From Camellia lanceoleosa (taxonomy: Eukaryota; Streptophyta; Magnoliopsida; Ericales; Theaceae), in NCBI GenBank assembly GCA_025200525.1, contig CM045759.1, forward strand, positions 7,626,001 through 7,690,000: 64,000 nucleotides of DNA. The letters run 5' to 3'. Under the pieces are notes generated by a model. That model did no database searches. It was not told the origin of the DNA and saw only the letters and a list, made by a program, of their open reading frames with translations. The position numbers were made by a program, and so were the translations under genes. The stretch's first letter is position 1; every line of letters starts with the position of its first letter. Positions 19,263 through 31,260 of the stretch are shown here, piece after piece.

Positions 19263-22215
19263 TCAGAGACACCGTGATTTTTGACCGACCTTAAGACTTA
19301 GACGCCACCAATTGAGCGCCTATGATGTTGCATTTGTGCTCGCTCGAAGTCTCGAGTCGCGGCAGGCGCCCGCCTCCGACTTCCGAACCCTCTTCAGGTT
19401 TTGCCCCGGTTATGCAACCGACTTTTTTCTGCTTTTCTTTCTGAGTGGAGGGAGAGGTCCCAGAGACTATCTCTCAAGGGCCATGGGCTACATTTCGTGG
19501 TCAGAGGCCATTTTGCCCATTTCGAGTCTTGCTTCCCTGCTGAGCCGTCAGCCGTGTGCCTCGGTTCAGACCACCCAACCATCTCCGATTCCTCCGATTT
19601 TTGGCATGCATCTCATTTACTCCTTTCAAGGGACACCGGGTCTTAGATACCCACTTCGGGCCAAACACCACTTACAAGGCTTAACGGTTTTGACCCCAAA
19701 CTGCGTGTTATGACCCCCGAGCATTCGTATTGCATCGGTTTTAATTCATGTTTGGCAAGTACTGTTTTATCACCAGAAGATCACCGGAGGGTGGGAGGCT
19801 AGCAATTGTCTCAAAGAACTGTTATGCTCTCCGGCCTCGCCTGCTTTTCTCACTTCCGGGCTAATGTTGAACACCCTACGGCCATTTTCTTCGAGCCAAA
19901 ACCACATATTTGTGTTGTACACACATGGGAGGACCCTAAAAACACATGGCCGGCCAGTAACTCTTTGGTCCATTTTTGAACCTCTTTGAAAAGTGGCTTG
20001 TTGTTTCTCCTGTTTTAGAGTTGCCAATTTCCAACCATAGGGTCTTGTTGTACACATATGGGAGGACACCAATCTTTGGTGGCCGGCCAGAAATTCTCAA
20101 ATGACCATTTTGCCCCTAGCCAGCCGGCCATGGGGGGTGGCCGGCCGGCCACCTACAGCAAAAGTGCCTAGCCAGCCTGCTTCCTTGGGATGTGTGCATT
20201 CCAGCTGTGCTTTGATTTTCCCCCAAAAATATCTGATCCGGGGGAACCTTTTGGAGGGAAATAAGAGCTCATTTCCCTCCATTTGGCCAAGGATTCCTCT
20301 CTCCCTCTCTTGTCTACATTGGTGTCCTCCCAACTCAAGAGAAGAGATTACAAGCATTGGTTGGAGCATATACATACATACAACTTCATTTCCTTCAAGT
20401 TTTGGTGCCATTTCTTCATCATCTTCAAGCTCTACCATCACAACTCCATTCCAGTAGCTAGGAGAGCTTTCCATCAGCTAAGAGGCTCCCATTCTTCAAG
20501 CAAAAGGCAGCCAAGACTTGTCTACAAGGGTAAGTCTCACTTTCCCTCTTTCGTAGCCCATTTTTGCCTCATTTCTTAAGCCTATTTTCTTATTGTTTTG
20601 AGCTCCGACCTTAACTAAAACTAGGTCTATTTTGAGCTATTCTTCATGTTTGTTCAAGGGCTCAACCCTGTTTGAGCCCTCCATCTTGCACTTGTTTCAA
20701 TATCCTCTTATATGCCATTATTTTGCATTGAATATTTGGCCTATGTGTGATCTGTTTCCGAGCATAATGTAAACTATAAGAGGGCCTATTTTGAGCCCCT
20801 CTTCAACATTGAAGAAGGACTCAACCCTGTTTGGGCCCCCTATCTTGTACTTGCTTCATAATCTCTCCTATTTACCATAAATTTGCATGATTTGTTTGGC
20901 CTATATGTAGTCTGTTTTGGAGCATGTCATGAACTGTGAGTAGGATTATTTTGTGTCCCTCTAAAACATTGTAGAAGGGATCAACCTTGTTGGGGGTCTC
21001 CATGTTATACTTGTCCTTATACCCCTCTTTGACCCCCATTTTTTTGCATGCTTTTTTAAGCTTATCTAGCTTCTGTTTTCGGCCATCATCAGAACTATAA
21101 AGAGTCATATTTTGATCTTCTTGACATATTTCATTAAGGGTCTTTTCTGGTTTGATGAATGTTTGGGGTACCTCATGTTATAGCCTTATGTATCCTAGTT
21201 CTTGCATGACATTTTTAGCATGTTTTCATACTGATTTGGGGGATTTCATCTACTGTAAATGTGCATATTTTTATTCCCTCTTCAGAGTTTTAGAAGGGTA
21301 TTTTTCCATTTGGGCATCGCATGTATCGCTTGCTTCAATACCCCTCTTGCGGAGCCATTTTCGCATACTTGCCTAATCCTATGTGTGCTTGCTGTTTAGC
21401 CCTTTTTATGACTGAAAAATGCTTGTCTTGGGGCTTCCTTGCTACTTTATTTTCATTCCATGTCCATATTGTGCATGCATTGCATAGCTACAGGCCATTT
21501 CGGGCGCCTAATTCGCATTTCGGGATCATTCCATGCTTCGGGTGCACTTTGGCCATGTTTCGGGACTGTTTTCCCCCACATTTCAGTGCTGAAATTCATT
21601 TTCATGTTTGCATATCATTTCCTTGCCATTTCATGCCTTAGGGCCATTGCCCCGGTTTTGCGTCTGCAGCACGCATTTCGAGGCACTTCACTTTTATCCG
21701 GCCTCTTATGTGAGTGTGGCCGAGGCTCGCTCATGTTAGTGTAAGTCCATTTCAGATTCTCAGATGCCATCTTAGTCTCATTGCATTCCAGATGCCATTG
21801 CCTCGGTTTATGTGTCTGCAGTGCACGATTTCGAGGCACTTCATTTTCATCTCCCTGCCTCTTATGTGAGTGTGGCTGAGGCTCGTTCATGTTGGTGTAA
21901 GCCCATATTGCATCGTATATCTCATTTTAATCCTGTTGCATTCCGTATGCCATTTTCTCGCTTATGGTCCGTAAGCACGCATTTCGAGACATCTCATTTT
22001 AGTCTCATTGTATGTCATATTTTAGGCGTTTCATGCCTTTATGTCATTGTCTCGGTTATGCGTGTGCACGTACTTCGAGGCACTTCATTTTCATCCATCG
22101 GCCTCTTATGTGAGTGTGGCTGAGGTCCACTCATGTTAGTGTAAGTCCAATTGCATTGCGTATGCCATTTTAAGCCTTAGGATCATCGCCTCGATTTGCG
22201 TGCCCATGTGCACGC
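19263..22215 (+). repeat. 3' LTR of element 2, first part
   Basis: It begins TCAGAGACACC, a damaged TGTAGACACC, and continues at 41349 after element B. Both parts total about 4740 bp. The first 0.6 kb differs from the 5' LTR by many 1-4-bp indels, whereas 19860-21650 is nearly identical. It contains the palindrome GGTGGCCGGCCGGCCACC at 20136-20153. It is interrupted after GTGCACGC, and CACGC (22211-22215) is the left target duplication of element B. Confidence 0.88.
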
Positions 22216-25200
22216 TGTAGACACCCCATTTTTGACCGTCCTCAAGACTTGGACATCACCGCTTGAACACTCGGTGATTATCCATGTTTGTGTTTGTTTG
22301 GAGTTCTCGGAGTCCTCGGCTACGTGCCCTGCCTCAGGACCCCCGAACTTAACCGTTTTGTGTCTGGTTTTGCACCAAACACTTGTGCTTTGCCTTTGAG
22401 GGGCAGGGAATGCCTTCTGAGACATCCCCACACACCACCGGCAGTGGCTAGAAGGCACCGGCTGGTGAGTGTTTCCATCGGCACTATATTGTGCCGGTCG
22501 GCACTATTTTGTGCCGGTCGGCACTCCTTTTGGCAAAATAACCATTTTGCCCTGCCGATCACTTTACAGTTGTTTTTGGAGATATTTTCAGACAGCTTTG
22601 TAGCACTTGTTTCCCCTCCATACACGTGTATGGAGGGATGAGCCTTTGGTTTGCTTAGCTTGTAAGTTTTCATTCTTATAAGAGAACTCTTCTTCTCTTG
22701 GCTCAAGGGTTGGAAAACTTAGACATTTTTGGAGAGAAAAGACAGAGAAAAAACTCTGGTTTTAGGCTTAAGGAAACATCAAAGTCACCATTGTTGAAGA
22801 AAAGCTTCAAGGGTAAGAAACTAGTCATTTTTACCCCTTTCTTGCACCTTGTTTTTACCTAGTTTAGGACTGTTTTTGTGCTTGGTGATCAACACATAAA
22901 AGTTCTATTTTTTAGTCCTCTTGATAGTTTATTAAGGGTACTTTGTGCTTTGGGGAAGTTTGGCCCCTCATAGGCCTTGAAAGGCCTCATTTTTGTGCTA
23001 TTTTGTTGAGCTCTGGGATTTTGGTATTTGGGTCTTTTCACCACTGAAATCTTGAGGGATTTCAGCGGTGTAGATGATGCCTTAAAGTCCCAAGAAGGAG
23101 TGGGGGCACCCCCTCTCCTTGATGTCCTTGAAAAGGGCAAGATTTGGCCTCTTAAGGGAGCATAGTTTTGAATATTTGAAGAGCATGTCTTGGCTGCATT
23201 TTATGTTTATTATGCCCTAATATGACATTGCTAAGTGTTGGTTTTAGTACTCCTTGCATGTTTTGCATGGTTGCTTTGTAATGCCTCTTTGGTCCCTTAA
23301 CATGCCTAGGTTGTTAGCCCTAGTTTGAGCATGTTTTAGGCCTAGATCCATGAAGCGTATATGCTTATTTTGCCATGCTTTAGGTCTGTCCTAAGTTGTT
23401 TTGGTCAATCTTAGCATGTATCTTGTAACCTCTTTGTATTTGGCTTGTTGGCCTTAAGAGCACAAATATGTAGCATGCCTTGCTTGTTTTGTTTTCAATG
23501 GTTCGGAACCATTTAGCATGTCATTTTAGTCCATTTAGCATGCTTGTTTGATTTCCTTGCATGCCTCTTTGCTGCTTCAGAAGCTTGTGCCTTATGCCTC
23601 ATGTCTTAGCATTTGTGCATGCATTCCTAGTTGAGCCATTTAGATGCCATCTAAGTGGTCCTTTGGGCTTAGTTTTACATGCTAAAAATCTGTTTTGGGT
23701 TGTTCAACGCATGCCATATTTGTTTTGCATAAGGGTAGTTCAATGTCTTATTGGCTTGCTTTGAAATGTTGAACCTATGTGCGCATGTTTTGCTTGTCTT
23801 GTTTAAACATGATTCGGCATCACTTTATAGCATGATTTCAGAGCCTAAATTGCATGCTAATGGCCCATATTTGTGCCTCTTAAATGTGTTTAAGAGTTGC
23901 TTTATTATGCTTAAGTGTTGGTGCTTTAACATGTGCATGTGTGTATATGTGTTTGGCCCTCATGTCTTAGCATTTGGCTACTGATTTTAGGCCTACTTGG
24001 AGTTGCCTAGGTCATGGGTAAGACCATTATTTACTTGCTTGTATGCTATTGCATGTTCACTTGTATGCTTGCATTGTTTGTCTACATGCTCATGTTGCAT
24101 CCCTAGTTGACATGCTTAGGATTGCACACATAGGCATGCATGCCTTGTTCCTTGACTTGGTGATGGGAATTGGGTCTCACTTTGTTTGATTGGTTTGCAT
24201 GCATTTGAAATTAAAGTTGCATACTTGGTTCTTTGGGCCATCATGCATGGAAATGCGTGATTGGTGGTCCGAGAATCGAGGCACATCCTCCTTTGAGTCA
24301 TTAGTATGACAAGGGGTGTGTTTAGTGCATATATGCTTTGAATTGCATTGCCATGCAAGTTTTGCCCTCTGCTGCTGTGAGTTGCAGGTTCTGCAGGAAT
24401 TCATTGCCGGCCGGCAGTATTTAGTGCCAACCAGCAGTCAATCAACAGCCGATGGGTATATTTTGTGCCGATGGCCACAGATAGCAGCCGGTAGATGTTC
24501 TGTTTAGCCGGTGGTGATCCCCAGCATCCAAGGAAGTAGTTCTGAGGCTTTGGCAGTCTTCTGTGGTGCAAAGCAGGGAAAACAGAGGCAAGCTAGGCAT
24601 GGCAGTGCAATTCCGAGCGGAACCCGGGCACGTGCTGCATTGGGCCCTCGCCCCGAGGCGGTTTACTGTTTTTCTTAGATTAATTATTTTGTCAATTTAA
24701 TTAATTTGTAATATTTAATTAGCTTGCGTAGTTAATTATTTGTATTATTCTTTTGGTCCCTCCGAGCGAGGGCGTAATTGTAATAAGTGTGGGTGAGTGG
24801 TGTGTATGTCTTCCAACCCCTACTTCTTTCTTCCCTTTTATTTACCTGCTTATGATGGTAGGTTAGGGCACGTTTATTCTAGCATACCTTATGCTATGCA
24901 TGCGTGCATCCATACATTTGTCTTACATGCACCGGGCTCGGTACATCATACAAACCGCATTGTATTTTCAAATCTAACTTGAATACGTGCATCAAATGAT
25001 TGCATTTCACATGCCATTTTTATGGTTAGCCGAGCCTATCCTAACTACATGTTGTATGCGATGCATTAGTCACTCTAACATGAACTAGGGCATGCATATT
25101 TGCTAACTAGTTTATTGTTTTGGCACGGAGTACGATGTAAGTATTTCACGCTTTAGCATACCACATGCGTGTGAATGTTGCCATAATAGTATGCTTACCA

Positions 25201-25783
25201 TGCGGCTAAGTGCTTATATGAGATAAACTGTTTGAATGCCTGTGGGTGGAGGTTGGGTTGCTTAAGTTGGAAAAGCTCGTTGAAATCCGTGTTTTAGCCT
25301 ACTCGCTAGTAGCAAATTCCAAAGCATTTTCAAAACGAACGGATATGCAATGTTTATTTCCAAATTAGGCAATCTAGTCTATACTTGTTTGCTGCGCGCA
25401 TAACATAGTAATTCTAGGCTAATAATTGGAATAAGAGCATGTAATGTTTTCAAAATCGATATCACGGTTAGTAGAGGTCGGTCTTGACCGGCGAAAAGGG
25501 TGCTCATAGTCGACCTTCCCGATCGTACCCAAGCTCCCAAGCCAAGACCACTTTGGTGATGATTGGACATGGCCTTGGATCGAGTCAGGGTTTCCTAAAT
25601 TTCCCATTTTAAAATATTTAGGTGGCGACTCTGTAATCTGGCAAAGCAGTCCATGTTTGGCACTACTTTTCAAAATCTGTTTTTCTTCAAAACGATTTGC
25701 CGGATTTGGGCTCTTTGGTTCAGATTTAGAACCGACACAAATCGAGTCCGAACTGTAGAGTGAAGCCCACGGGCACGTCTACA
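22216..25783 (+). repeat. 5' LTR of element B (3568 bp)
   Basis: TGTAGACACCCC...CACGTCTACA, followed five bases later by a PBS. It shares ends and some blocks with LTRs 1 and 2, but most of the first 2 kb is different. It is nearly identical by eye to 37779-41343 except for a cluster of small indels at about 25450-25575. It carries two copies of the CGGCAC...GTGCCG palindrome (22479, 22499), TATAAGAG near 22676 and the CCCTC/GAGGG hairpin at 24758. Confidence 0.93.
22479..22527. promoter_or_regulatory. LTR palindromes of element B
   Basis: CGGCACTATATTGTGCCG (22479-22496) and CGGCACTATTTTGTGCCG (22499-22516) stand in tandem, followed by a half site CGGCACTCC. They are one or two bases from the perfect palindrome CGGCACAATATTGTGCCG in this element's antisense promoter at 34373. 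The 3' LTR has them at 38042 and 38062. They occupy the place that GGTGGCCGGCCGGCCACC has in LTRs 1 and 2. Confidence 0.75.
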
Positions 25784-25788
25784 GTTTC

Positions 25789-25807
25789 TGGCGACTCTGC
25801 TGGGGAC
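25789..25807 (+). other. Primer binding site of element B (tRNA-Arg type)
   Basis: TGGCGACTCTGCTGGGGAC, five bases after the LTR end. It is identical to that of element 1 but for one base. Confidence 0.82.
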
Positions 25808-26494
25808 TTTAGAGAGCTTGACTCGAACTCGTGATATCCTGTTTTGACTACACTTATGTGTTTCTTTGCATTGCATGTGCATTGGTGCGCCTAGGACACC
25901 GTGTTGGCCATCTGCTATTCCTGAGCGGTTTGCTGGAGGCTTGTCTTGTCAAGGCATGACCGTAAGGCTGACCGGTTGCGGGCTCTGCCAGTATGGGAAC
26001 ACAAACCCCGGTTCTACTGGGGCACCCTTTTTGACCATTCGACCTAGTGCATATTCGGATCCATAGTGACCATTCCAAGCTAGGACAAAGTTGCTTACCC
26101 GATATAGGTTGTTTGAAACCGGCTAATGCGTAGTGAAACCCTAGCTCGACAAAATAGGACAGAAACCCTACCCCAACATAGGGGTGTTTTTGGTTCTCCT
26201 TTACGCTATGTGCTTTTAGAGTGTATCTCACAGAACACACATATCGGTTGCAAGATTGGGTATCTCGAGGGCACCGAAGACGGTGTTGTTGAGAATCACC
26301 AGGTTCTGCGGTGTCGATTCGATTTTGAACAGTGGTTCGGGGGAATGGATCGATGGTAGAGTGCAGTTGATCGGCTACACCCGTGTTTGATCTGTTTGGG
26401 GCTGAAATGCTGCTTATTTTTCATTTTAGTTCAGAGATTCAAAGAGTTGATCCAGAACAGCTAGTGTCTTCTCCTTGCTGAGGCAAGACTGAAC
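25808..26494 (+). other. 5' leader of element B
   Basis: Noncoding leader homologous to 9199-9578 plus 43141-43631 of element 1 (shared ATGTGCTTTTAGAGTG near 26208 and 43146). It leads into the gag start codon at 26495. No extra gene is seen. Confidence 0.7.
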
Positions 26495-27428
26495 ATGACG
26501 CAAAACTCGGAAGAGATTGTGGTCATGACGACCGCGTTGAGTCAGGGAATCCCCTTACAAGATAGGACTACGGTTGACATGCCGCATCCACCTAGGTCAC
26601 CTGCCGCACATCCAATTTGGACTCCTCAACTATATCCGGCTCGCGAGCCTACTACATTTGAACTAATGGGGATGATAGGTGATCTTCAAAGGTCCGTGGC
26701 GGATCTCGCCTATGGGATGTCTGTTTCGCCACCAGCTGCACCATATGCCGGAGGCTTTATACCCCAAAAGCCCCCGCTACTGGGACGAATTGTAATTGAA
26801 CTCAGCCAACCGGAGATAGCCTCCAGCTATGGCAACGACGCATCGAACCAAACTCTAGATCAGGCCGAGGCCAGAGACAAAGGCAAGATGAAGGAAGATC
26901 TCGACCTATCGAACAACTTCGCTGGGCGAGAGGCTTTGAAAGCCGAGGATGAACAAGCAACGATATCCGCAGCTATGTCAAAAGTCAGGAGAATGCTTTC
27001 CCTACTCCGCCCGAGGGCAACTCCAGTCAATCAGAGAATCGGGATAGGCCCCGTCATGCCAAAACAGTTCTTCCCGCTCCCAACCTCGCATCTGGGAAGG
27101 ATCAGAAACCCAAGGCCGCACCCGCCGATTCGTTTGCCAGTGCATCTAGCAGGAGTGTCCAAGGCGTTTCAAATCCTTGCCGAGAGGGGACACCTTAAAC
27201 CCCTAGAGCCTCGGCCTCTCCCGAAGAATCTCCCTGACACTCATGACCCTACTCATCAGGCGTACCAGACCGCCATGCCATCTTGCCAACAATCGCTTCC
27301 GCCTCCAAGACGAGGTACAAGATTTGATTGACAACGAGGTTATCCTCCGCCTACCTCAAAGAAAGTCCGTCACCACTCGGTTGTTGGATTTTGAGGATCT
27401 GATGTCGCAAGTATGTAATCGAAGGTGA
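26495..27428 (+). pseudogene. gag: Gag remnant of element B
   Basis: It opens with ATG and MTQNSEEIVVMTT and runs 278 codons. The N-terminal part is Pro-rich. The conserved central capsid-like domain seen in element 1 (KFEM/RSGDP, WY, FSDFVTRWR) is missing, so the N-terminus is joined to the C-terminal part, recognised by KAFQILAERGHLKPLEPRPLP. Near 27290 the frame shifts and the end (EVQDLIDNEVIL) continues in another frame to 27428. Gag would form the virus-like particle; this copy cannot. Confidence 0.75.
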
Positions 27429-28443
27429 ACCGCCTGGCAAGCGTGTTCGGTACATTTTTGATGTGGCGTCGCACACATTTTTGAGCACCGTCAATGCTAG
27501 TTTTGTAAATCGACTTGGGTGTCGAGTCAGTCTTTTGTTTTGTTTTTGAGTCTGTCTCTCTGTATTGAGTCAGTCTTTTTGCTTACGGGGTCTGTCTTGT
27601 CGTAACGAGTCAGTCCCTCTTGTATAGTATACCAGGTGATTCCAGGGTTGTTGCCTCAAACACCATTTTGTCTTGTAATTAGTTGCTTTTGCTTTTTGAG
27701 CCTGTTTGCTGCTGAGGAGCCGGTTATACTACCAAATCTGAATGAAACAGCTGTGGCTGTCACGTTTCATATTTGTTACTGTTCGAACCAACCGTGCCAG
27801 AGAATTTGAATGGAACGACGGTGCATTTCACCTGCTCTCTAGTGCCTTAAACATCGTCATAATGACCTAAGCTTTTCATAAAAACCCTTTTCGAACACTG
27901 CGGTGATAAAAATGAAGAGGAAGGAATTCCTTGGATTTTTGCAAAATTTTGATCATTTTGAGAGAAAGAGAGGCCTGCTAAGTTTTTAATGAACGAAATC
28001 ATGCTTGTCGGCGTGAGTACTGAGAAGGACCCTGGCCTGATCCAGACTGGTTCAACACTATCTTCAACATGAGTGATTTGTCGCTTTCTTAAAAACTTCT
28101 AAAAACAAGATATTTTGCGTAGTCTCGCGAAGACCTGTGTGGAACCGCTCTTGAGATGGTGCAGCCCAGGATCGCTCCCAGTCTCGAGATTTGATTTATT
28201 TGTTGCAAACCGGAATCTGTTCAAAGCATTCAGTGCCATGAAACGCCTGTGTGGCCCATTTCGAGGCAGCCCTCGAGTAAGAGGCGTCAAAGTTAGATCA
28301 GGAAGATCAGATCCCACTAAGCAAAGCTCGAGAAGCAATCGTGATAAATTCTTCTGCAAGTCAATACAACAGTCATTCCCTTGGATACAGAGGGCTTCGA
28401 CTTCAAAACCATTTGGCATGGACCTGCTACACTTTTACCCTTT
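27429..28443 (+). pseudogene. pol: Collapsed pol of element B
   Basis: Only fragments are alignable with element 1: the linker before reverse transcriptase (about 27965-28090, as at 47900-48000), a decayed start of the reverse transcriptase (about 28105-28190, as at 48020-48100) and the last codons of integrase (about 28385-28443, as at 53560-53627). Reverse transcriptase, both RNase H domains and nearly all of integrase are deleted. No usable frame remains. Confidence 0.65.
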
Positions 28444-28494
28444 GAGAGGCTCGCTGGGCCGAAAACCCGGAAGGGCAGCCCAGGCAAAAGTTAG

Positions 28495-28640
28495 AGCAAA
28501 GAAAAAGAAAAAAAAAAGAAAAATACGAAGAAGCAAAAAAATAAAAAAATAAAAAAAAAAACAATAGCAAAAGAAAACAAAGAAAAGAAAAGAAATGCAA
28601 AAGAAAAGAAGAGAAAAAGAAAGAAAAAAAAAAAAACATA
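28495..28640. repeat. A/G-rich low-complexity tract
   Basis: About 145 bp of nearly pure A and G (GAAAAAGAAAAA type) inside the post-pol spacer. The corresponding place in element 0 (1160-1190) and element 1 (53680-53700) has only a short A-rich run, so it expanded in element B. Confidence 0.75.
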
Positions 28641-29499
28641 GCTCGCAAGGTCGAAAACCCGCATTGGGCGCCTTGGCAAAAGTTAGAGCCTAAACAGTGA
28701 AGGTTAAAATACCCGAGTGTACCTTAACCGGAACTACGTAAGGCTTGATTCCCATATTTGGGATACGTAGGCAACTTCATCTTGAAGTCCAGCCCCCACC
28801 GCTTCCATAGCGTCTCAGTCCATGTCATGGTTTTGATTACTTTTGCCTCCTTCGAATCCAATGTCTCGATTGCAGCAGCCCGGAATTACGTGATTAACTT
28901 CCTCTTGAAGTCCAAACCACTAACACCTTCCAGGTGACTGTGTCCATATATTGATTCAAACCGTCTTCGACTCCTCCGCGCCTGAGGGTTCGATCGTCAT
29001 CAACAAAGACTGGCTTACAACGTGCCGAGGCATCATCTAAACAAGGGGCAACTTTCCGTTGCCATGCATTGCCATAAAGTTGCCCTGAGTTGCCGTCCAA
29101 ACTAGGGGCAACTTTCCGTTGCCTTACCCCCTCCTTAAGCCAGGGGCAATTTTTCATCGTCTCCGATCCGAGGTTGCGCATCTCGAGGGTAAGTTCTGCG
29201 CTCGTTGAGCGTTGATTGTTTGCAAAAATAGTTTTTGAAAATTTTCACTGAGGTTGACTTATTTTCTCGAAAACTGTTTCATTTTCAAAATTGGACCATG
29301 TCTGGACCCAAAAAGGAGAATTTTCAGTGCTTACAGCCTGATTCGCATGATTTTCAAATCAAAAATCGAATAAGTGTGTTAATCCAACTCTCATTTTTTA
29401 TCAAAACTGTTTTAGAACACAAAAATGGTCAAAATGACGAACTAGGGGCACGTTTGAGTCAGTCTTCGCTTCCCCCGTTAATATACTTGCCGAAGGCAC
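28641..29499. other. Post-pol spacer of element B with GGCAAC...GTTGCC hairpins
   Basis: It matches the spacers after pol in elements 0 and 1. GGCAACTTTCCGTTGCC, a perfect 6-bp inverted repeat, occurs at about 29045 and 29106, and GGGGCAATTT follows. ACTAGGGGCA occurs at about 29099 and 29441. No gene is seen. Confidence 0.6.
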
Positions 29500-29720
29500 C
29501 CTATCCACCGAAGGAATAGCCGTGAGCTACAAGGTGTTGGCGTGAACCCGCGACTTCCTATTCATCTCAATCACCCCGGGAAGGATGAAAAATGAGAGAA
29601 TAAAGAATAGAGAGGTGTCGAGAGAAAAGTGAGAAAAGGGTTTTGAGAGAAAACCGAGCACGAGGGCCGAAAGCGGCAGTATCACAAATCAGAAAGGGTG
29701 GGAATAATACCCAGAGGAAT
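29500..29720 (-). pseudogene. Relic of the antisense DUF7745 gene in element B
   Basis: About 120 bp (29576-29700) match the DUF7745 intron of element 1 (54837-54960), including GGGAAGGATGAAAAATGAGAG and GTTTTGAGAGAAAA-CGAGC. The exons on both sides are gone. Element B therefore once had this gene. Confidence 0.6.
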
Positions 29721-30518
29721 TGGCTCCTCGAGATTTGAGGTCTTTTTGTAAACATGTCTGTGTGTCGTGTCTTTTAATTTGTCGACCTGGATTTCGGCTT
29801 TGAGTCTTTTCCGAGCATGTCTCGTTATGTCAGGTCGTGTGCCTTTTGTTTCTTTGTTTGAGTCTGTCTCGTCGTATTCTATGGTAGGCCCGATACCCCG
29901 GTTGAGAACCCATCCTCTTCCAAGAAGTAATCGCTTGTGCTCAAAATGCTGTGCCATTCTCTACATCCATGCAAAGCAAGAGAAGGAAAGGGAAAATTTG
30001 GAACATCCGAGTGTGTTTCAACTACAACCGTGTCAGCTTTGTGACCCGTCTCGTCAGATTGGGGCTATTTGTTCAGGATTTGTTGTGTGCAGAATGAACC
30101 GAATACTGTGTTATGGGTTGCGTACAGGTCAATCCCCAGCAGATTAGTCCCCAGCAGAGTATGGGCTTTCTATCCAGTTTTGGGCAGTGGTTTGTATGAG
30201 TTGTTTTGCTGTTAATTGGTTGGTTATCCGATTATCATAGTACAATTGCTCAATTTTCAGACAACAGATCAATATCATTTACATTCGAGGTGTAACATGA
30301 CGCCATGCAGTGCAAAGTATGAAAGATACAGATATGTACAGATATAACATTCTTTTCAGACAAAAATTTTGTTTCATTTCATATCATCTTTTTCAAATAC
30401 ATAGTTTTGGAAACAAGAATCTGCCTACGGCAGTACAAAGTACTCTATCTACCAACAAAAGAGAAAAGTACAAGAAAAGAAATAAAAAAAATAGCAAAAG
30501 TCTGGGTCATCAACATCA
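29721..30518. other. Region between DUF7745 relic and PMD gene, element B
   Basis: No gene is recognised. The part 29770-29900 has GTCTCGTCGTATT-type repeats like the inter-gene region of the other elements. The last 200 bp up to 30518 would be the 3' flank of the PMD gene. Confidence 0.4.
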
Positions 30519-30860
30519 TCAATGGCCTCGCGCCGGGGGATATGTCCTCGCTCTCTTTCTGGGCAGAAGCCCAGGAGCATCACCAGAAGTGTCACAATCA
30601 GAGCCCGAGCCGGCCTCCTCCTCGGATGCCTCCGCCTCCTCCTTAGACTCGTTGTCTGGAACTGGAGCCCGCGAGCTGCTCCCGGCGAAAGTACGCCCTC
30701 CTCTGGTGCGGGGGAATATCCTGCCATCCCGAGTAGAAATGGAAGGTCCAGATGGAGCGCCACCACCCACAGGAGGAATCGGGAAGGGAGGCTGAAAAGT
30801 ACAAAAGGCAAATGCATCAGTATACATGAAGCAGTTTATCAATGCAGTGTATGAGTACAG

Positions 30861-31260
30861 TGTTTGAATGCCGTGAGCAGTTTATCGGCAGTAATGCGAT
30901 GTATGAGTACGATGTTTGAATGCCGTGGCGGTTATCAATGCAATGTATGAGTGATGTTTGAATGCCGTGAGCGCTTTATCGCGGTCTGCGAATGCGTATG
31001 AGTACGATGTTTGAATGCCGTGAGCGCTTTATCGGTCGCGAATCTGAGTATAGTCTGATGTTTGAATGCCGTGAGCGGTTTATCGCTGCGTAATCACGGT
31101 GTATGAGTATAGTGTTTGAATGCCGTGGCGGTTGAAACAAAGCGTGCACGCAGAATGAGTACAAAGATGTTTGAATGCCGTGAGCAGTTGAAACAGTGCA
31201 GGATGCAGTGTATGAATACAGTGTGTCAAGTGCCGTGAGTAGTTTATTAGATGTTGTGTC
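30861..31260. repeat. About 52-bp tandem repeats in the last PMD intron of element B
   Basis: TGTTTGAATGCCGTGAGC recurs at 30861, 30913, 30955, 31008, 31059, 31113 and 31168, with a weaker copy near 31217, so the unit is about 52 bp (42-55). The array lies between exons 6 and 5 of the PMD gene. Units differ mostly by small indels. Confidence 0.8.

Noticed and set aside
28427..28679. Minus-strand frame rich in Phe and Ser
   Set aside because: It is the complement of an A/G-rich low-complexity tract.
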